Source: Pyramidobacter sp. C12-8 (lineage in GTDB: Bacteria; Synergistota; Synergistia; Synergistales; Dethiosulfovibrionaceae). Taken from it: a stretch of DNA of 43,019 bases. The position numbers were made by a program, and so were the translations under genes. Shown piece after piece: positions 24,291-33,008 of the stretch. The notes below the pieces were generated by a model. The model saw only the letters and a program-made list of their open reading frames with translations. It had not been told where the DNA came from and searched no databases. The stretch is taken from contig NZ_MUHX01000022.1 in assembly GCF_002007215.1 (NCBI RefSeq), positions 1 through 43,019 of the forward strand. The letters run 5' to 3'. Position 1 is the first letter of the stretch. Each line of letters opens with the position of its first letter.

Positions 24291-25750
24291 TGGAGCTGTA
24301 CAGACTGAGCGCCGCGGAAATCGTCGCGGGACTGAAGGCGCGCCGTTTCAAGTGCGCCGACGTCGTGCGGTCGTGCCTTGAGCGCATGCGGGAAATGGAA
24401 TCCCACCTTCACGCCATGCTTCATATCGCGGCGGATTCCGCGCTTAAAACCGCCGCCGCCGTCGACGCCGCCGTCGCGGAAGGCCGCGATCCGGGGCGCC
24501 TGATGGGCGTGCCCGTCATCCTCAAAGACAACATCTGCACCGGCGACATGCCGACCACCTGCGCCAGCAAAATCCTCGCCGGCTGGGTGCCTCCCTACGA
24601 CGCGACCGTCGTGAAGATGTTGAGGGCCGAGGGCGCCGTCATTCTCGGCAAAGCGAACTGCGACGAGTTCGCCATGGGAGGCTCCACGGAAAACTCCGCT
24701 TTCGGCCCGACGATGAACCCCTGGGACGTCGGCCGCGTGCCGGGCGGCAGTTCCGGCGGCAGCGCCGCCGCCGTCGCCGCCGGTTATGCGCCGATCTCCC
24801 TGGGCAGCGACACCGGCGGTTCGATCCGCCAGCCCGCTTCGTTCTGCGGGCTCTACGGCATGAAACCGACCTACGGGCAGGTGAGCCGTTACGGGCTGGT
24901 CGCCTTCGCCTCGTCGCTCGACCAGATCGGCCCCTTTGCGCGCACCGCCGAAGACCTCAAACTAATCCTCTCGGCGATCTGCGCGTTCGACCCTCACGAC
25001 TCGACCAGCGAAGACCGTCCCGCGCCCCGTTTCGATCTCAGCGACGCGCCGTTGTGCGGGAAGAAGATCGGCGTGCTGACGAAGCTCGTCGACGGCAAGC
25101 TGACGGCCGACCTGCAGGCGGCGATGGACGGACAAATCGAAGAATGCCGCCGCCTGGGGGCGGAGATCGTTGAAGTCGCTCTGCCGAAAGCGCTTGAGTA
25201 CGGACTGGCCTGCTATTATATCCTCGCGCCCGCGGAGGCAAGCTCCAATCTCGCCCGTTACGACGGCGTGCGCTACGGAGCCGCTTACGGGGATGCCAAG
25301 TCGCTGCTCGAGCTTTACGTCAAGACGCGTGGGGAAAACTTCGGCCCGGAAGTGAAGCGCCGTATCCTGACCGGCACCTACGTGCTCAGCTCGGGATTTT
25401 ACGACGCCTATTATCTGACGGCGCAAAAGGTCCGCAAAGTCATCAAGCAGGAATTCGCCGCAGCCTTCGAACAGGTGGACGCCATCCTGCTGCCGACCTC
25501 GCCGACGCCCGCCTTCAAACTGGGGGAGATGAGCGCGCCGCTGACGATGTATATGGCGGACGTTTTCACGATCCCCGTCAATCTGGCCGGTCTGCCCGGC
25601 ATTTCCTTCAACGCCGGCTTTTCGTCCGCAGGACTGCCGCTGGGGATGCAGTTGATCGGCCCGCGCTGGTCCGATGCGGCGATTCTCGACATGGCCGCCG
25701 CTCTTGGCAAAAAGGCGGAAGGCCGCATCGCCGAGGGAGGTGTCCGTTAA
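24290..25750 (+). CDS. gatA: Asp/Glu-tRNA(Gln) amidotransferase subunit A
   Basis: Amidase-signature subunit of 486 residues that releases ammonia from glutamine and channels it to GatB. The Ser-cisSer-Lys triad is visible: Lys in VPVILKDNICT, the glycine-serine stretch PGGSSGGSAAA with the cis-Ser, and the nucleophile Ser in GSDTGGSIRQPASFCG. ATG 24290 overlaps the gatC stop and lies 9 nt after GGAGG; GTG 24287 is an alternative start 3 nt earlier. Transamidation of Glu-tRNA(Gln) and possibly Asp-tRNA(Asn) is expected; no GlnRS or AsnRS gene is in view to decide. Confidence 0.97.
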   Translation: MELYRLSAAEIVAGLKARRFKCADVVRSCLERMREMESHLHAMLHIAADSALKTAAAVDAAVAEGRDPGRLMGVPVILKDNICTGDMPTTCASKILAGWVPPYDATVVKMLRAEGAVILGKANCDEFAMGGSTENSAFGPTMNPWDVGRVPGGSSGGSAAAVAAGYAPISLGSDTGGSIRQPASFCGLYGMKPTYGQVSRYGLVAFASSLDQIGPFARTAEDLKLILSAICAFDPHDSTSEDRPAPRFDLSDAPLCGKKIGVLTKLVDGKLTADLQAAMDGQIEECRRLGAEIVEVALPKALEYGLACYYILAPAEASSNLARYDGVRYGAAYGDAKSLLELYVKTRGENFGPEVKRRILTGTYVLSSGFYDAYYLTAQKVRKVIKQEFAAAFEQVDAILLPTSPTPAFKLGEMSAPLTMYMADVFTIPVNLAGLPGISFNAGFSSAGLPLGMQLIGPRWSDAAILDMAAALGKKAEGRIAEGGVR

Positions 25751-27222
25751 TGGCTCTTGAATTCACGACCGTCATCGGGCTGGAAATCCACATCCAGCTC
25801 AACACGAAAACGAAGATCTTCTGCAGTTGCTCGACCGACTACATCGGCGCAACGCCGAACTCCCATGTCTGTCCGGTCTGCACCGGACAGCCGGGCGCTC
25901 TGCCGGTCCTGAACGGGAAAGTCGTCGAGTTCGGCGTGCGCGGCGGTCTGGCGCTGCACTGCAAGATCAACAAACTGACGCGCTTCGACCGCAAGAACTA
26001 TTTCTACGCCGACCTTCCCAAGGCGTATCAGATCACCGAATACTACGTGCCGCTCGCCGAGAACGGCTATCTGACCATCACCGGCGACGACGGGCAGCCC
26101 CGCCGCATCGGCATCACGCGGCTCCATCTCGAAGAAGACGCCGGCAAACTCGTTCACGTCGCATCCGACGGACGGATCGTCGGCTCCAGCCAGTCTTTCG
26201 TCGATTACAACCGCGGCGGCGTGCCGCTCGCCGAAGTGGTGTCCGAGCCCGACATCGCTTCGCCGCGCGAGGCCCGCGAGTACGTGTCGGCCATGCGCCA
26301 GCTGGTGCGCTATCTGGGCATTTCCGACGGCGACATGGAAAAGGGATCTATGCGCGTCGACGCGAACATTTCGCAGAAAGTTTCCGACGGCCGCTGGGGC
26401 AACCGCGTCGAAGTCAAAAACATGAACTCGCTCAAGGCGCTGGAACGCGCGCTCGAGTACGAGACGCTGCGCCAGCGCGACCTGCTCGCCCGCGGCGAAC
26501 GGATCGCTCAGGAAACGCGCAACTGGGACGACGCCGACGGCATCACAACGCCGTCGCGCAGCAAAGAAGAGTCCAACGACTACCGTTATTTCCCCGAGCC
26601 CGATCTGCCGCCGCTGCTGCTCGACGACGAGTACATCGAAGGCATCAAAGCCGCCATGCCGGAGCTCCCCGACGCCAAGCGCGAACGGTTCCTCGCGCAG
26701 TACAAGCTGCCTGTGGAAGACGTGCTGGTGCTGACGGAGACGCCCGAAGTCGCCGCGTATTACGAGAACGTCGTGAAAGCCGGCGGCGAGCCGGTCAGAT
26801 CTTCGAACTGGGTGCGGACCGACCTGATGAGAGCGCTGAAAGAGCGGGGCCGGGAGATCGCCGACGCCCCGGTGAGCGCCGAAACTTTGGCCGGGCTGAT
26901 CAAGCTCGTCGACGGCAAAAAAATCTCCACGACGGCCGCGAAAGACGTTTTCGAGAAACTCGCCGGCAGCGAGATGACGCTCGAACAGGCCATTCAGGCC
27001 TGCGGCATCCAGACCGGCGCGGTGGGCGGCGACAGACTGCGGGAAATCATCGCCGCGGTCGCCGGCGCCAACGCCGACGTCGTCGAGGTGATCCGTTCCG
27101 GCCAGGACAAGAAAGACAAGAAGCTCAAGTTCCTCATGGGGCTGGTCATGAAGGAGAGCCGCGGACAGGCGAAACCGGACGAAGTTTTGAAAGCTTTGAA
27201 CGAGTTTCTTGCGAAGGAGTAG
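25750..27222 (+). CDS. gatB: Asp/Glu-tRNA(Gln) amidotransferase subunit B
   Basis: The 490-residue catalytic subunit that activates the tRNA-bound Glu (or Asp) with ATP and amidates it. It opens with TVIGLEIHIQLNTKTKIFC, has the metal-binding Cys set CSCS and CPVCTGQPGALP, and KNYFYADLPKAYQITEY and PLAEVVSEPDI further on. The C-terminal YqeY-like tail domain (residues about 340-490) binds the tRNA. ATG 25750 shares its A with the gatA stop TAA. It ends the ligA-gatCAB run. Confidence 0.97.
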   Translation: MALEFTTVIGLEIHIQLNTKTKIFCSCSTDYIGATPNSHVCPVCTGQPGALPVLNGKVVEFGVRGGLALHCKINKLTRFDRKNYFYADLPKAYQITEYYVPLAENGYLTITGDDGQPRRIGITRLHLEEDAGKLVHVASDGRIVGSSQSFVDYNRGGVPLAEVVSEPDIASPREAREYVSAMRQLVRYLGISDGDMEKGSMRVDANISQKVSDGRWGNRVEVKNMNSLKALERALEYETLRQRDLLARGERIAQETRNWDDADGITTPSRSKEESNDYRYFPEPDLPPLLLDDEYIEGIKAAMPELPDAKRERFLAQYKLPVEDVLVLTETPEVAAYYENVVKAGGEPVRSSNWVRTDLMRALKERGREIADAPVSAETLAGLIKLVDGKKISTTAAKDVFEKLAGSEMTLEQAIQACGIQTGAVGGDRLREIIAAVAGANADVVEVIRSGQDKKDKKLKFLMGLVMKESRGQAKPDEVLKALNEFLAKE

Positions 27223-27321
27223 TGTTATGTTTGAATAAATCTGTTAAAATACGGGAGTATAGAAAAACTTAAACAAGGAACTGTGTCATCGCCGAAATCA
27301 TCGAGGAGGTTGGCAAGAGAT

Positions 27322-29406
27322 ATGGGAATGAAAACGGAAGACATCAGAAGTATCGCGATTGTTGCTCACGGAAGCGCAGGCAAAACTTCGCTTGCGGAAG
27401 CGTTGCTCTTTGACGCCGGCGTCACGACCCGCCGGGGCAGCGTGGAAAACGGGAACACCGTTTCCGACTACACTGCCGAAGAACAAAAACGCCAGATCTC
27501 TATCAGCACCTCCCTCCTGAATTACGACTACAAGGGCAAAAAAGTCTTTGTCCTTGACGTTCCCGGCTATGCCGACTTCATTGGCGACCTGCGCAGCTCG
27601 CTGCGCGTCGCCGGTTCCGCCGTGATGCTCGTGAGCGCGGTCGACGGCGTTGAAGTGCAGACGGAAAAAGCCTGGGAGTTCGCACGGGAGTTCGAGACGT
27701 CTACCATTTTCTTCGTCAACAAGATGGACCGCGAAAACGCCGATTACAACGGGGTTTACGAACAGATCCGCGCCAATCTGAGCAAGGGCGCCTACCGTTT
27801 CATGCTCCCGATCGGCAGCGAAGCCTCCTTTAAGGGCGTCGTCGATGTCCTCAAGGACATCGCTTACGTTTACAACGACGATTCGGGGAAATTCGAAGAG
27901 CAGGGGATCCCCGAAGAGATGATCAGCGACGCGCACCGCGCCCGCGGCTATCTCGTCGAAGCCATCGTCGAAGAAGACGAAGAGATGATGATGCGTTATC
28001 TCGACGGCGAAGACATCCCCATCGACGAACTGCTTCCCGTTTTGCAGCGCTGCATTTACAAGTGCAAGATCTTCCCGGTCATGCCCGGTTCCGCGCTGAA
28101 AAACATCGGCGTCCGCCAGCTCATGGACCTGATCGTCGATTATCTTCCCAGCCCGCTGGAGATGCGCGAACGCCCCGCGGTCAAGGGAGGGGAGAAAGAG
28201 ATCACGATCAAGCCGGACGACGACGCCACGTTCAGCGGCCTGTGCTTCAAGGTGCTGGTCGATCCTTACGTGGGCAAACTTTCCTATGTCCGCGTCAATT
28301 CCGGCAAACTGACCACCGACGAACCGATCTTCAACGTCAGCACCGGGCAGGAGGAGCGCGTCAGCACCTTCAAGATTATGCAGGGCAAGGAGAGCGTCGA
28401 CGTCAAGGAAGTCACGACCGGCATGATCGTCGCCATTCCCAAGCTGCAGAGCACGCGGGCCGGCGATACGATGGGCAAGGCCGGCAGCACCGTGCTCTAT
28501 CCGGCCATCAAGTTCCCGCGCCCGGTGTATTCGGTCGCCGTCGATCCCGAGAGCCGCGCCGACGAGGACAAGCTGGGGACGGCGGTCCGCCGTATCACCG
28601 AAGAAGATCCCACGGTCAGCTTCGAGAAAAACGCGGAAACGAACGACAACATCCTTTCCGGCATGGGCAATCTCCATCTCGACATCGTTCTCGCCAAGCT
28701 GAAAGACCGCTTCGGCGTCAACCTGAAGACCCGCGTGCCACAGGTCGCGTATCGCGAAACGATCCGCAAGTCGGCCAAGGCGCAGGGCAAGCACAAAAAG
28801 CAGACCGGCGGCCACGGCCAGTACGGCGACGTTTATATCGAGTTCAGCCCCCTCGAGCGGGGAGAGGGCTTCGTCTTCGAAGACAAGATCACCGGCGGCA
28901 CCGTGCCGAGACAATATATCCCCGCCGTCGAAAAAGGGCTGCGCGAGTGCCTGAACAAGGGCGTGCTGGCGGCGTTCCCGACGGTGGACTTCAAAGCGTC
29001 GCTGTATTTCGGTTCGTATCACGACGTCGATTCCTCGGAAATGGCCTTCAAGACGGCGGCGCACCTGGCCTTCAAGAAGGGGATGGCCGAAGCTTCGCCG
29101 ATCCTGCTCGAGCCGATCATGGACGTGAAAGTCATCGTCCCCGATCAGTATCTCGGCGAGATCATGGGGGATTTCAACACCCGCCGCGGCCGCATCATGG
29201 GCGTCGACACGCTGGGGCATCTCCAGGTCGTCAACGCGCAGGTGCCTCAGGCGGAGATGTTCCAGTACGCCATCAACTTGCGTTCGATGACTTCCGGACG
29301 CGGAACTTACGAAATGGCCTTTTCGCACTATGATCCCGTCCCCGAAGAGATCACGAAAAAGATCGTCTCCGAACGCCAGGGGTTGCTGACCGAGGAAGAA
29401 GAGTAG
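27322..29406 (+). CDS. EF-G-like translational GTPase (EF-G-2 type)
   Basis: A 694-residue protein with all five EF-G domains, but it differs from canonical FusA in its GTPase motifs. G1 is AHGSAGKTS (not HIDAGKTT), switch I reads EEQKRQISI (not EEQERGITI), and G3 is DVPGYADFIG, where Tyr83 replaces the catalytic His of DTPGH. G4 NKMD is intact. Domain IV retains TGGHGQYGDVYIEF. These are traits of the EF-G-2 lineage seen in Thermus and others, so it is probably a second factor of uncertain duty, and a canonical fusA should exist elsewhere. ATG 27322 follows GAGGAGGT (27303-27310); ATG 27328 is an alternative. The upstream -10-like TAAAAT (27245-27250) lacks a good -35. Confidence 0.9.
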   Translation: MGMKTEDIRSIAIVAHGSAGKTSLAEALLFDAGVTTRRGSVENGNTVSDYTAEEQKRQISISTSLLNYDYKGKKVFVLDVPGYADFIGDLRSSLRVAGSAVMLVSAVDGVEVQTEKAWEFAREFETSTIFFVNKMDRENADYNGVYEQIRANLSKGAYRFMLPIGSEASFKGVVDVLKDIAYVYNDDSGKFEEQGIPEEMISDAHRARGYLVEAIVEEDEEMMMRYLDGEDIPIDELLPVLQRCIYKCKIFPVMPGSALKNIGVRQLMDLIVDYLPSPLEMRERPAVKGGEKEITIKPDDDATFSGLCFKVLVDPYVGKLSYVRVNSGKLTTDEPIFNVSTGQEERVSTFKIMQGKESVDVKEVTTGMIVAIPKLQSTRAGDTMGKAGSTVLYPAIKFPRPVYSVAVDPESRADEDKLGTAVRRITEEDPTVSFEKNAETNDNILSGMGNLHLDIVLAKLKDRFGVNLKTRVPQVAYRETIRKSAKAQGKHKKQTGGHGQYGDVYIEFSPLERGEGFVFEDKITGGTVPRQYIPAVEKGLRECLNKGVLAAFPTVDFKASLYFGSYHDVDSSEMAFKTAAHLAFKKGMAEASPILLEPIMDVKVIVPDQYLGEIMGDFNTRRGRIMGVDTLGHLQVVNAQVPQAEMFQYAINLRSMTSGRGTYEMAFSHYDPVPEEITKKIVSERQGLLTEEEE

Positions 29407-29421
29407 TTTTTGATGCGACGG

Positions 29422-29466
29422 AAGCCTGCTTTTCGAGTGAATGCCATGCCGGGAAGCAGGCTTTTT
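29422..29466 (+). terminator. Terminator between EF-G-like gene and tpiA
   Basis: 10-bp stem AAGCCTGCTT (29422-29431) with AAGCAGGCTT (29454-29463), 22-nt loop, followed by more T. The long loop makes it weaker than the others here; it may only attenuate. Confidence 0.7.
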
Positions 29467-29499
29467 GACAACCAACGGTGCAGAAAAGCGAGGTCAGGC

Positions 29500-30243
29500 A
29501 TGAAAAGAATTTTCCTGTTCGGCAATTGGAAAATGAACCAGAGCCTTCACGCCATAAATGATTTTGCCGCCGAGAGCGCCGCCTTCTTTTCGGAGCGGCC
29601 GGGCTTGAACGCCGAAACGGAGATTTGCGTTTTTCCTCCTTTCGTCCTCATTCCCGAAGCGGTGAAAAACTTCACGAACCTCGGCATCAACGTGGGGGCG
29701 CAAAACGCCAGCGACCACGGCGAAGGCGCTTATACCGGCGAGGTCGCGCCGTCGATGCTGAAGGAAGCCGGCTGTCGGTACGTGATCGTCGGGCACAGCG
29801 AGCGCCGTCATATCTATGGCGAATCTTCGGAGCTGGTCAACAAAAAAGCGCTGAATTGCCTGGCGTCCGCTTTGATCCCGGTGCTGTGCGTCGGCGAAAC
29901 GCTCGAACAGCGCGACGCCGGGCGAACGGCCGCCGTCATTTCCGATCAGCTTCAAAAAGGCGTGAAAGACTTTCCCGCCGGCGCGGCGTATATCGTCGCT
30001 TACGAACCGGTCTGGGCCATCGGCACCGGCCGCGCGGCCAGCGCCGAAGACGCGGAAAAAGTCTGCCGCCTCATCAAAGATTCGGTTCGCGTTCCGGTCC
30101 TGTACGGCGGCTCGGTCAAACCGTCGAACGCGGCGGAACTCTTCAGCCGGCCGTCGATCGACGGCGGCCTGATCGGCGGCGCTTCATTGAAAGCGCGCGA
30201 TTTTTTCGCGATCCTGAAAAATTTCCGCGCCGCCGAGCTCTGA
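29500..30243 (+). CDS. tpiA: Triose-phosphate isomerase
   Basis: Interconverts dihydroxyacetone phosphate and glyceraldehyde 3-phosphate. The 247-residue TIM barrel carries Lys11 in GNWKMN, the catalytic His in VIVGHSERR, the catalytic Glu in AYEPVWAIGTG with flexible loop 6, and the phosphate-binding LYGGSVKPSN and GLIGGASL. ATG 29500 begins the typical MKRIFLFGNWKMN start; upstream in-frame codons cross the terminator. No other glycolytic gene is adjacent. The ribosome site is only GAGG/AGG. Confidence 0.97.
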   Translation: MKRIFLFGNWKMNQSLHAINDFAAESAAFFSERPGLNAETEICVFPPFVLIPEAVKNFTNLGINVGAQNASDHGEGAYTGEVAPSMLKEAGCRYVIVGHSERRHIYGESSELVNKKALNCLASALIPVLCVGETLEQRDAGRTAAVISDQLQKGVKDFPAGAAYIVAYEPVWAIGTGRAASAEDAEKVCRLIKDSVRVPVLYGGSVKPSNAAELFSRPSIDGGLIGGASLKARDFFAILKNFRAAEL

Positions 30244-30350
30244 TTTGTATCCAGCCAAAATCGGCAAGAATTCCCCTGCGCGTAACATAAGATACATTAT
30301 AGGACACCATGAAAAACGATCGGGACAAAATCTCAAGGAGGCATATAAAC

Positions 30351-30704
30351 ATGTTGGAAGAAAAAACGAAGATCGCTGAATACGTCAAAGGTCTGGGGGT
30401 AAAGAAGATCGTTCTGATCGTTCTCGGCGTCGTTCTGCTCCTGAATATTTTGGCTACGGTGACGAACAGCCGTTTCGACTCTTTGAAGGCCGAGCTGGAT
30501 CAGATCAAGACGTCCGCCGTCGGTCAGATGCCGAATGACGAGATCGCCCAGGTCAAAAAAGACCTGGCTTCGATGCAGAAATCCGTCGACGAGCTTACGG
30601 CTTTCACCCAGAATCTTGCCCGCGCCGAATACGACGCCTTTAAAGCGCAGCTCGAGCAGATGAGCAAGCATCTTGACGAAATGGGCAAAATGATCGGCAA
30701 ATAA
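30351..30704 (+). CDS. Membrane-anchored coiled-coil protein, unknown function
   Basis: I do not recognise this 117-residue protein. It has a short charged N-terminus, one membrane helix (about residues 20-38, KKIVLIVLGVVLLLNILAT), then a heptad-rich helix to the end (FDSLKAELDQIKT, IAQVKKDLASMQKSVDELT, FKAQLEQMSKHLDEMGKM). It probably sits in the inner membrane with a periplasmic or cytoplasmic oligomeric coiled coil. There is no Cys. AAGGAGG about 10 nt before ATG 30351 decides the start over the upstream ATG at 30309. It stands alone, ended by a large hairpin. Confidence 0.82.
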   Translation: MLEEKTKIAEYVKGLGVKKIVLIVLGVVLLLNILATVTNSRFDSLKAELDQIKTSAVGQMPNDEIAQVKKDLASMQKSVDELTAFTQNLARAEYDAFKAQLEQMSKHLDEMGKMIGK

Positions 30705-30720
30705 GGTATTTGACTCGATG

Positions 30721-30762
30721 GCGAATCCCCGGAAAAGAGACGTTTCTCTTCTGGGGATTCGC
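30721..30762 (+). terminator. Two-part hairpin terminator
   Basis: Outer perfect 10-bp stem GCGAATCCCC (30721-30730) with GGGGATTCGC (30753-30762), and an inner AAGAGA/TCTCTT stem. It follows the coiled-coil gene by 16 nt and is followed by CTTTAT, a short T stretch. Confidence 0.7.
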
Positions 30763-30792
30763 TTTATGCGTAGGCGAAAGGATTTTTCGAAC

Positions 30793-31776
30793 ATGAAACC
30801 ATGTGTGACAGTCATCGAACCGGAAGGACCGGAAGCATGGTTCGCCGCGCTGCGCGAGATCGCCGCGGTCGAATTTGTCAATCCCGACGGTCCCGTGCGG
30901 CCCGAGGAGATCGACGAGATCCTTGCCCGTTCCGCGGCGGTCGTGATTACCTCCGCGACGGCGATATCCAACGATCAGCTGCTGGCGGCGACCGGACTCA
31001 AGCTCATCGCCAAGTGCGGCGGCCCGCCTTCCAATATCGACGTCGGATATGCCGCCCGCTGCGGCGTCGCCGTCTCATGCGTCCCCGGCGCCAACACGAC
31101 GACGATCGCCGAATATACCGTCATGCTGATCATCGCCGCGCTGCGGCGCTTCGACCTGCAGCTGCCGGTCATCCGCCGGGGCGGCTGGCGCAGCTCCGAC
31201 TCTTTGCTGGGACATGACCTGCGCGGTGCCACGGTCGGGATCGTCGGGCTGGGGGCGATCGGCCGCGAAGTCCTCGACCGGCTCGTCCCCTTCGGCTGCC
31301 GTCTGCTCGTCTACTCCCCTCATGCCCGGGACGGGCGCCCGGACGACGGCCGGTTCTCTTTCGTCGAGACTTTGGAAGAGATGCTGCCTCAGTGCGACGC
31401 CGTGACCCTTCACTGCCGGGTGAACGAAGCCACGCGGGGATTTTTCGACGAGCGACTCTTCGAAATGATGAAGCCCGGCTCCGTCTTCGTCAACACGGCC
31501 CGCGGCGCGCTCGTCGACGAAGCGGCGCTCGCCCGGGCGCTCGAAAACGGCCCCTTGTCCGCCGCGGCCGTCGACGTCTTTCAGGTCGAACCGCCGCAGT
31601 CCGGAAATCCGCTTCTTCGCTGCGGCAGCGCCCTGCTCACGCCCCACTCCGCCGGCTGGACTGCCGAAGCTCTGCGGCGCGAGTGCCGCGGCGCCGTCGA
31701 TTCCGTCCTGGCGTTCTTCGCCAACAGGACGATCCCCGGCCTGTTGAACGAAGACTATATTCGGCATCTCCGTTAA
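30793..31776 (+). CDS. D-isomer-specific 2-hydroxyacid dehydrogenase
   Basis: A 327-residue NAD(P)-dependent dehydrogenase. The Rossmann fingerprint is TVGIVGLGAIGREV and the catalytic set is Arg (NTARGALVDE), Glu (VDVFQVEPP) and His (LLTPHSAGW). The substrate-side loop CGGPPSNIDVGYAARCGVAV replaces the more usual GxGxDNID, so the substrate cannot be named; phosphoglycerate, glyoxylate/hydroxypyruvate and lactate-type enzymes are all possible. ATG 30793 follows AAAGGA by about 10 nt. An in-frame ATG at 30718 lies before the upstream hairpin and is unlikely. The gene ends at a bidirectional terminator. Confidence 0.9.
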   Translation: MKPCVTVIEPEGPEAWFAALREIAAVEFVNPDGPVRPEEIDEILARSAAVVITSATAISNDQLLAATGLKLIAKCGGPPSNIDVGYAARCGVAVSCVPGANTTTIAEYTVMLIIAALRRFDLQLPVIRRGGWRSSDSLLGHDLRGATVGIVGLGAIGREVLDRLVPFGCRLLVYSPHARDGRPDDGRFSFVETLEEMLPQCDAVTLHCRVNEATRGFFDERLFEMMKPGSVFVNTARGALVDEAALARALENGPLSAAAVDVFQVEPPQSGNPLLRCGSALLTPHSAGWTAEALRRECRGAVDSVLAFFANRTIPGLLNEDYIRHLR

Positions 31777-31821
31777 AAAATCGACACGCCAGTCTTTATG
31801 AAGTCTGGCGTGTCGATTTTT
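31776..31821. terminator. Bidirectional terminator, dehydrogenase / radical SAM gene
   Basis: Perfect 12-bp stem TCGACACGCCAG (31781-31792) with CTGGCGTGTCGA (31805-31816), 12-nt loop, flanked by an A run and a T run that pair to extend the stem. It serves both converging genes. Confidence 0.9.
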
Positions 31822-31861
31822 AATATTGTCTTATAATAGTTTTATAGCCATCCCGCCGGGA

Positions 31862-32779
31862 TCATCGGACGGAGTTCTGACGAGGCGGCATGAAAATGAA
31901 ACGCGCGGCGATCTGCCGTTCCAACGATTCTTTGTCCAAGATCCACTGCGGCGCGACCAGCTGCGCCGGTCTCACGCCCGCCGTCAGCCTTTGCAGGACG
32001 ATCCCGTCGGGCAATTTCCAAAGAGCTTCGACGAGACGCCCGACGTATCCTTTCCGGCTCAGCGGCTCGAATCGCCCCGCCGCGTACAGAGTTTCAAGCG
32101 GCGTCCCGCGCAGCACATACAGCGGGTGGAATTTGAGCGCCTGCACTCCCCTTTCCGCAAGCCACAGAGCCGACCGCGTCAGCTGATCTTCCCGTTCACC
32201 CGGGATGCCCGCGATCAGGTGCGCGCAAGTTTGCACGCGCGTTTTGCTCAGCCGGGCAAGAGCCTGCTCCACGACGTCCAATCCATGCCCGCGGCGCAGC
32301 CACCGCAATCCCTGCGGGTCCGTGGTCTGCACGCCGAGCTCCAGCCAGATCTGGCAGTTTTCCGCCAGCTCCTGCAGATAATTGAGGACCGGCTCGGGGA
32401 GCAGGTCGGGGCGCGTGCTCACGGAAATGGCGCGCACGTTCGCTCCCAAAGCGGCCGCGGCGTCGCGAGCTTCGTTGAGCGCCGACGCGAACCGTTCCAG
32501 CGGCAGATTGGTCGCCGAATAGCTCTGAAAGTACAGGATGATGGAACGAGTGCCGTAATGTTTCCAGGCTCCGGCGATCCCTCTTCTGACCTGTTCCCGC
32601 AGGGATATGCCCTGAATGAAGGCGCCGCTGCCGCCTCCCCTTTCGTCGCAGAAAATGCAGCCGCCGCCGCGCAGTCCCTGGCGATGCGGGCAGCCGGCGC
32701 CGATATCCAGGGAAACTTTCTGGACCCGTTCGCCGAATTGCCGCCGCAGGACGGCCGACCATCGTAACAGGTGCTTCAT
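31862..32779 (-). CDS. Radical SAM protein, TIGR01212/YhcC type
   Basis: A 305-residue radical SAM enzyme. The cluster Cys are spaced as in the TIGR01212 (YhcC-like) group: Cys in GAGCPH, then CIFC after an insert (RQGLRGGG). Further family marks are ILYFQSYSATNLPLERF, SVSTRPDLLPEPVLNYL, IWLELGVQT and HLIAGIPGE. The group is related to Elp3-type radical SAM proteins but lacks the acetyltransferase domain; its reaction is not established. ATG 32779 has GAGGAG about 11 nt upstream. It stands alone, divergent from the RND pump operon. Confidence 0.9.
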   Translation of the reverse strand: MKHLLRWSAVLRRQFGERVQKVSLDIGAGCPHRQGLRGGGCIFCDERGGGSGAFIQGISLREQVRRGIAGAWKHYGTRSIILYFQSYSATNLPLERFASALNEARDAAAALGANVRAISVSTRPDLLPEPVLNYLQELAENCQIWLELGVQTTDPQGLRWLRRGHGLDVVEQALARLSKTRVQTCAHLIAGIPGEREDQLTRSALWLAERGVQALKFHPLYVLRGTPLETLYAAGRFEPLSRKGYVGRLVEALWKLPDGIVLQRLTAGVRPAQLVAPQWILDKESLERQIAARFIFMPPRQNSVR

Positions 32780-32891
32780 GAATCTCGCGCTCCTCTGTGA
32801 TTGGGCGGTTTCGGACCGCTCCGCCGCGATCGCATGGATTTATTTTTTTTGAATTTCTCCGAAGTTAACGCTTCGATTGTCATAATCTACA

Positions 32892-32919
32892 TTGCGCGCG
32901 TTCAAAATAGAGATATAAT
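32892..32919 (+). promoter_or_regulatory. Promoter of the RND efflux operon
   Basis: -35 TTGCGC (32892-32897), 16-bp spacer, -10 TATAAT (32914-32919), about 90 bp before the first gene. An imperfect palindrome, GAGATATAA (about 32910-32918) and TTATAACTC, spans the -10 and start region and might be a repressor site; no regulator gene is adjacent. Confidence 0.55.
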
Positions 32920-33008
32920 TCAAAATCAGAGCTATTATAACTCAAGCACGGTGAAATTGGCGCGTCTTCTCTCAGGGCGCCGTTCGATGGCGGGAAAGGA
33001 CGGATAAG

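Noticed and set aside
30718-30792. ATG 30718 as the start of the hydroxyacid dehydrogenase
   Set aside because: It would put the strong hairpin at 30721-30762 inside the coding region; ATG 30793 has a ribosome site and a family-like N-terminus.
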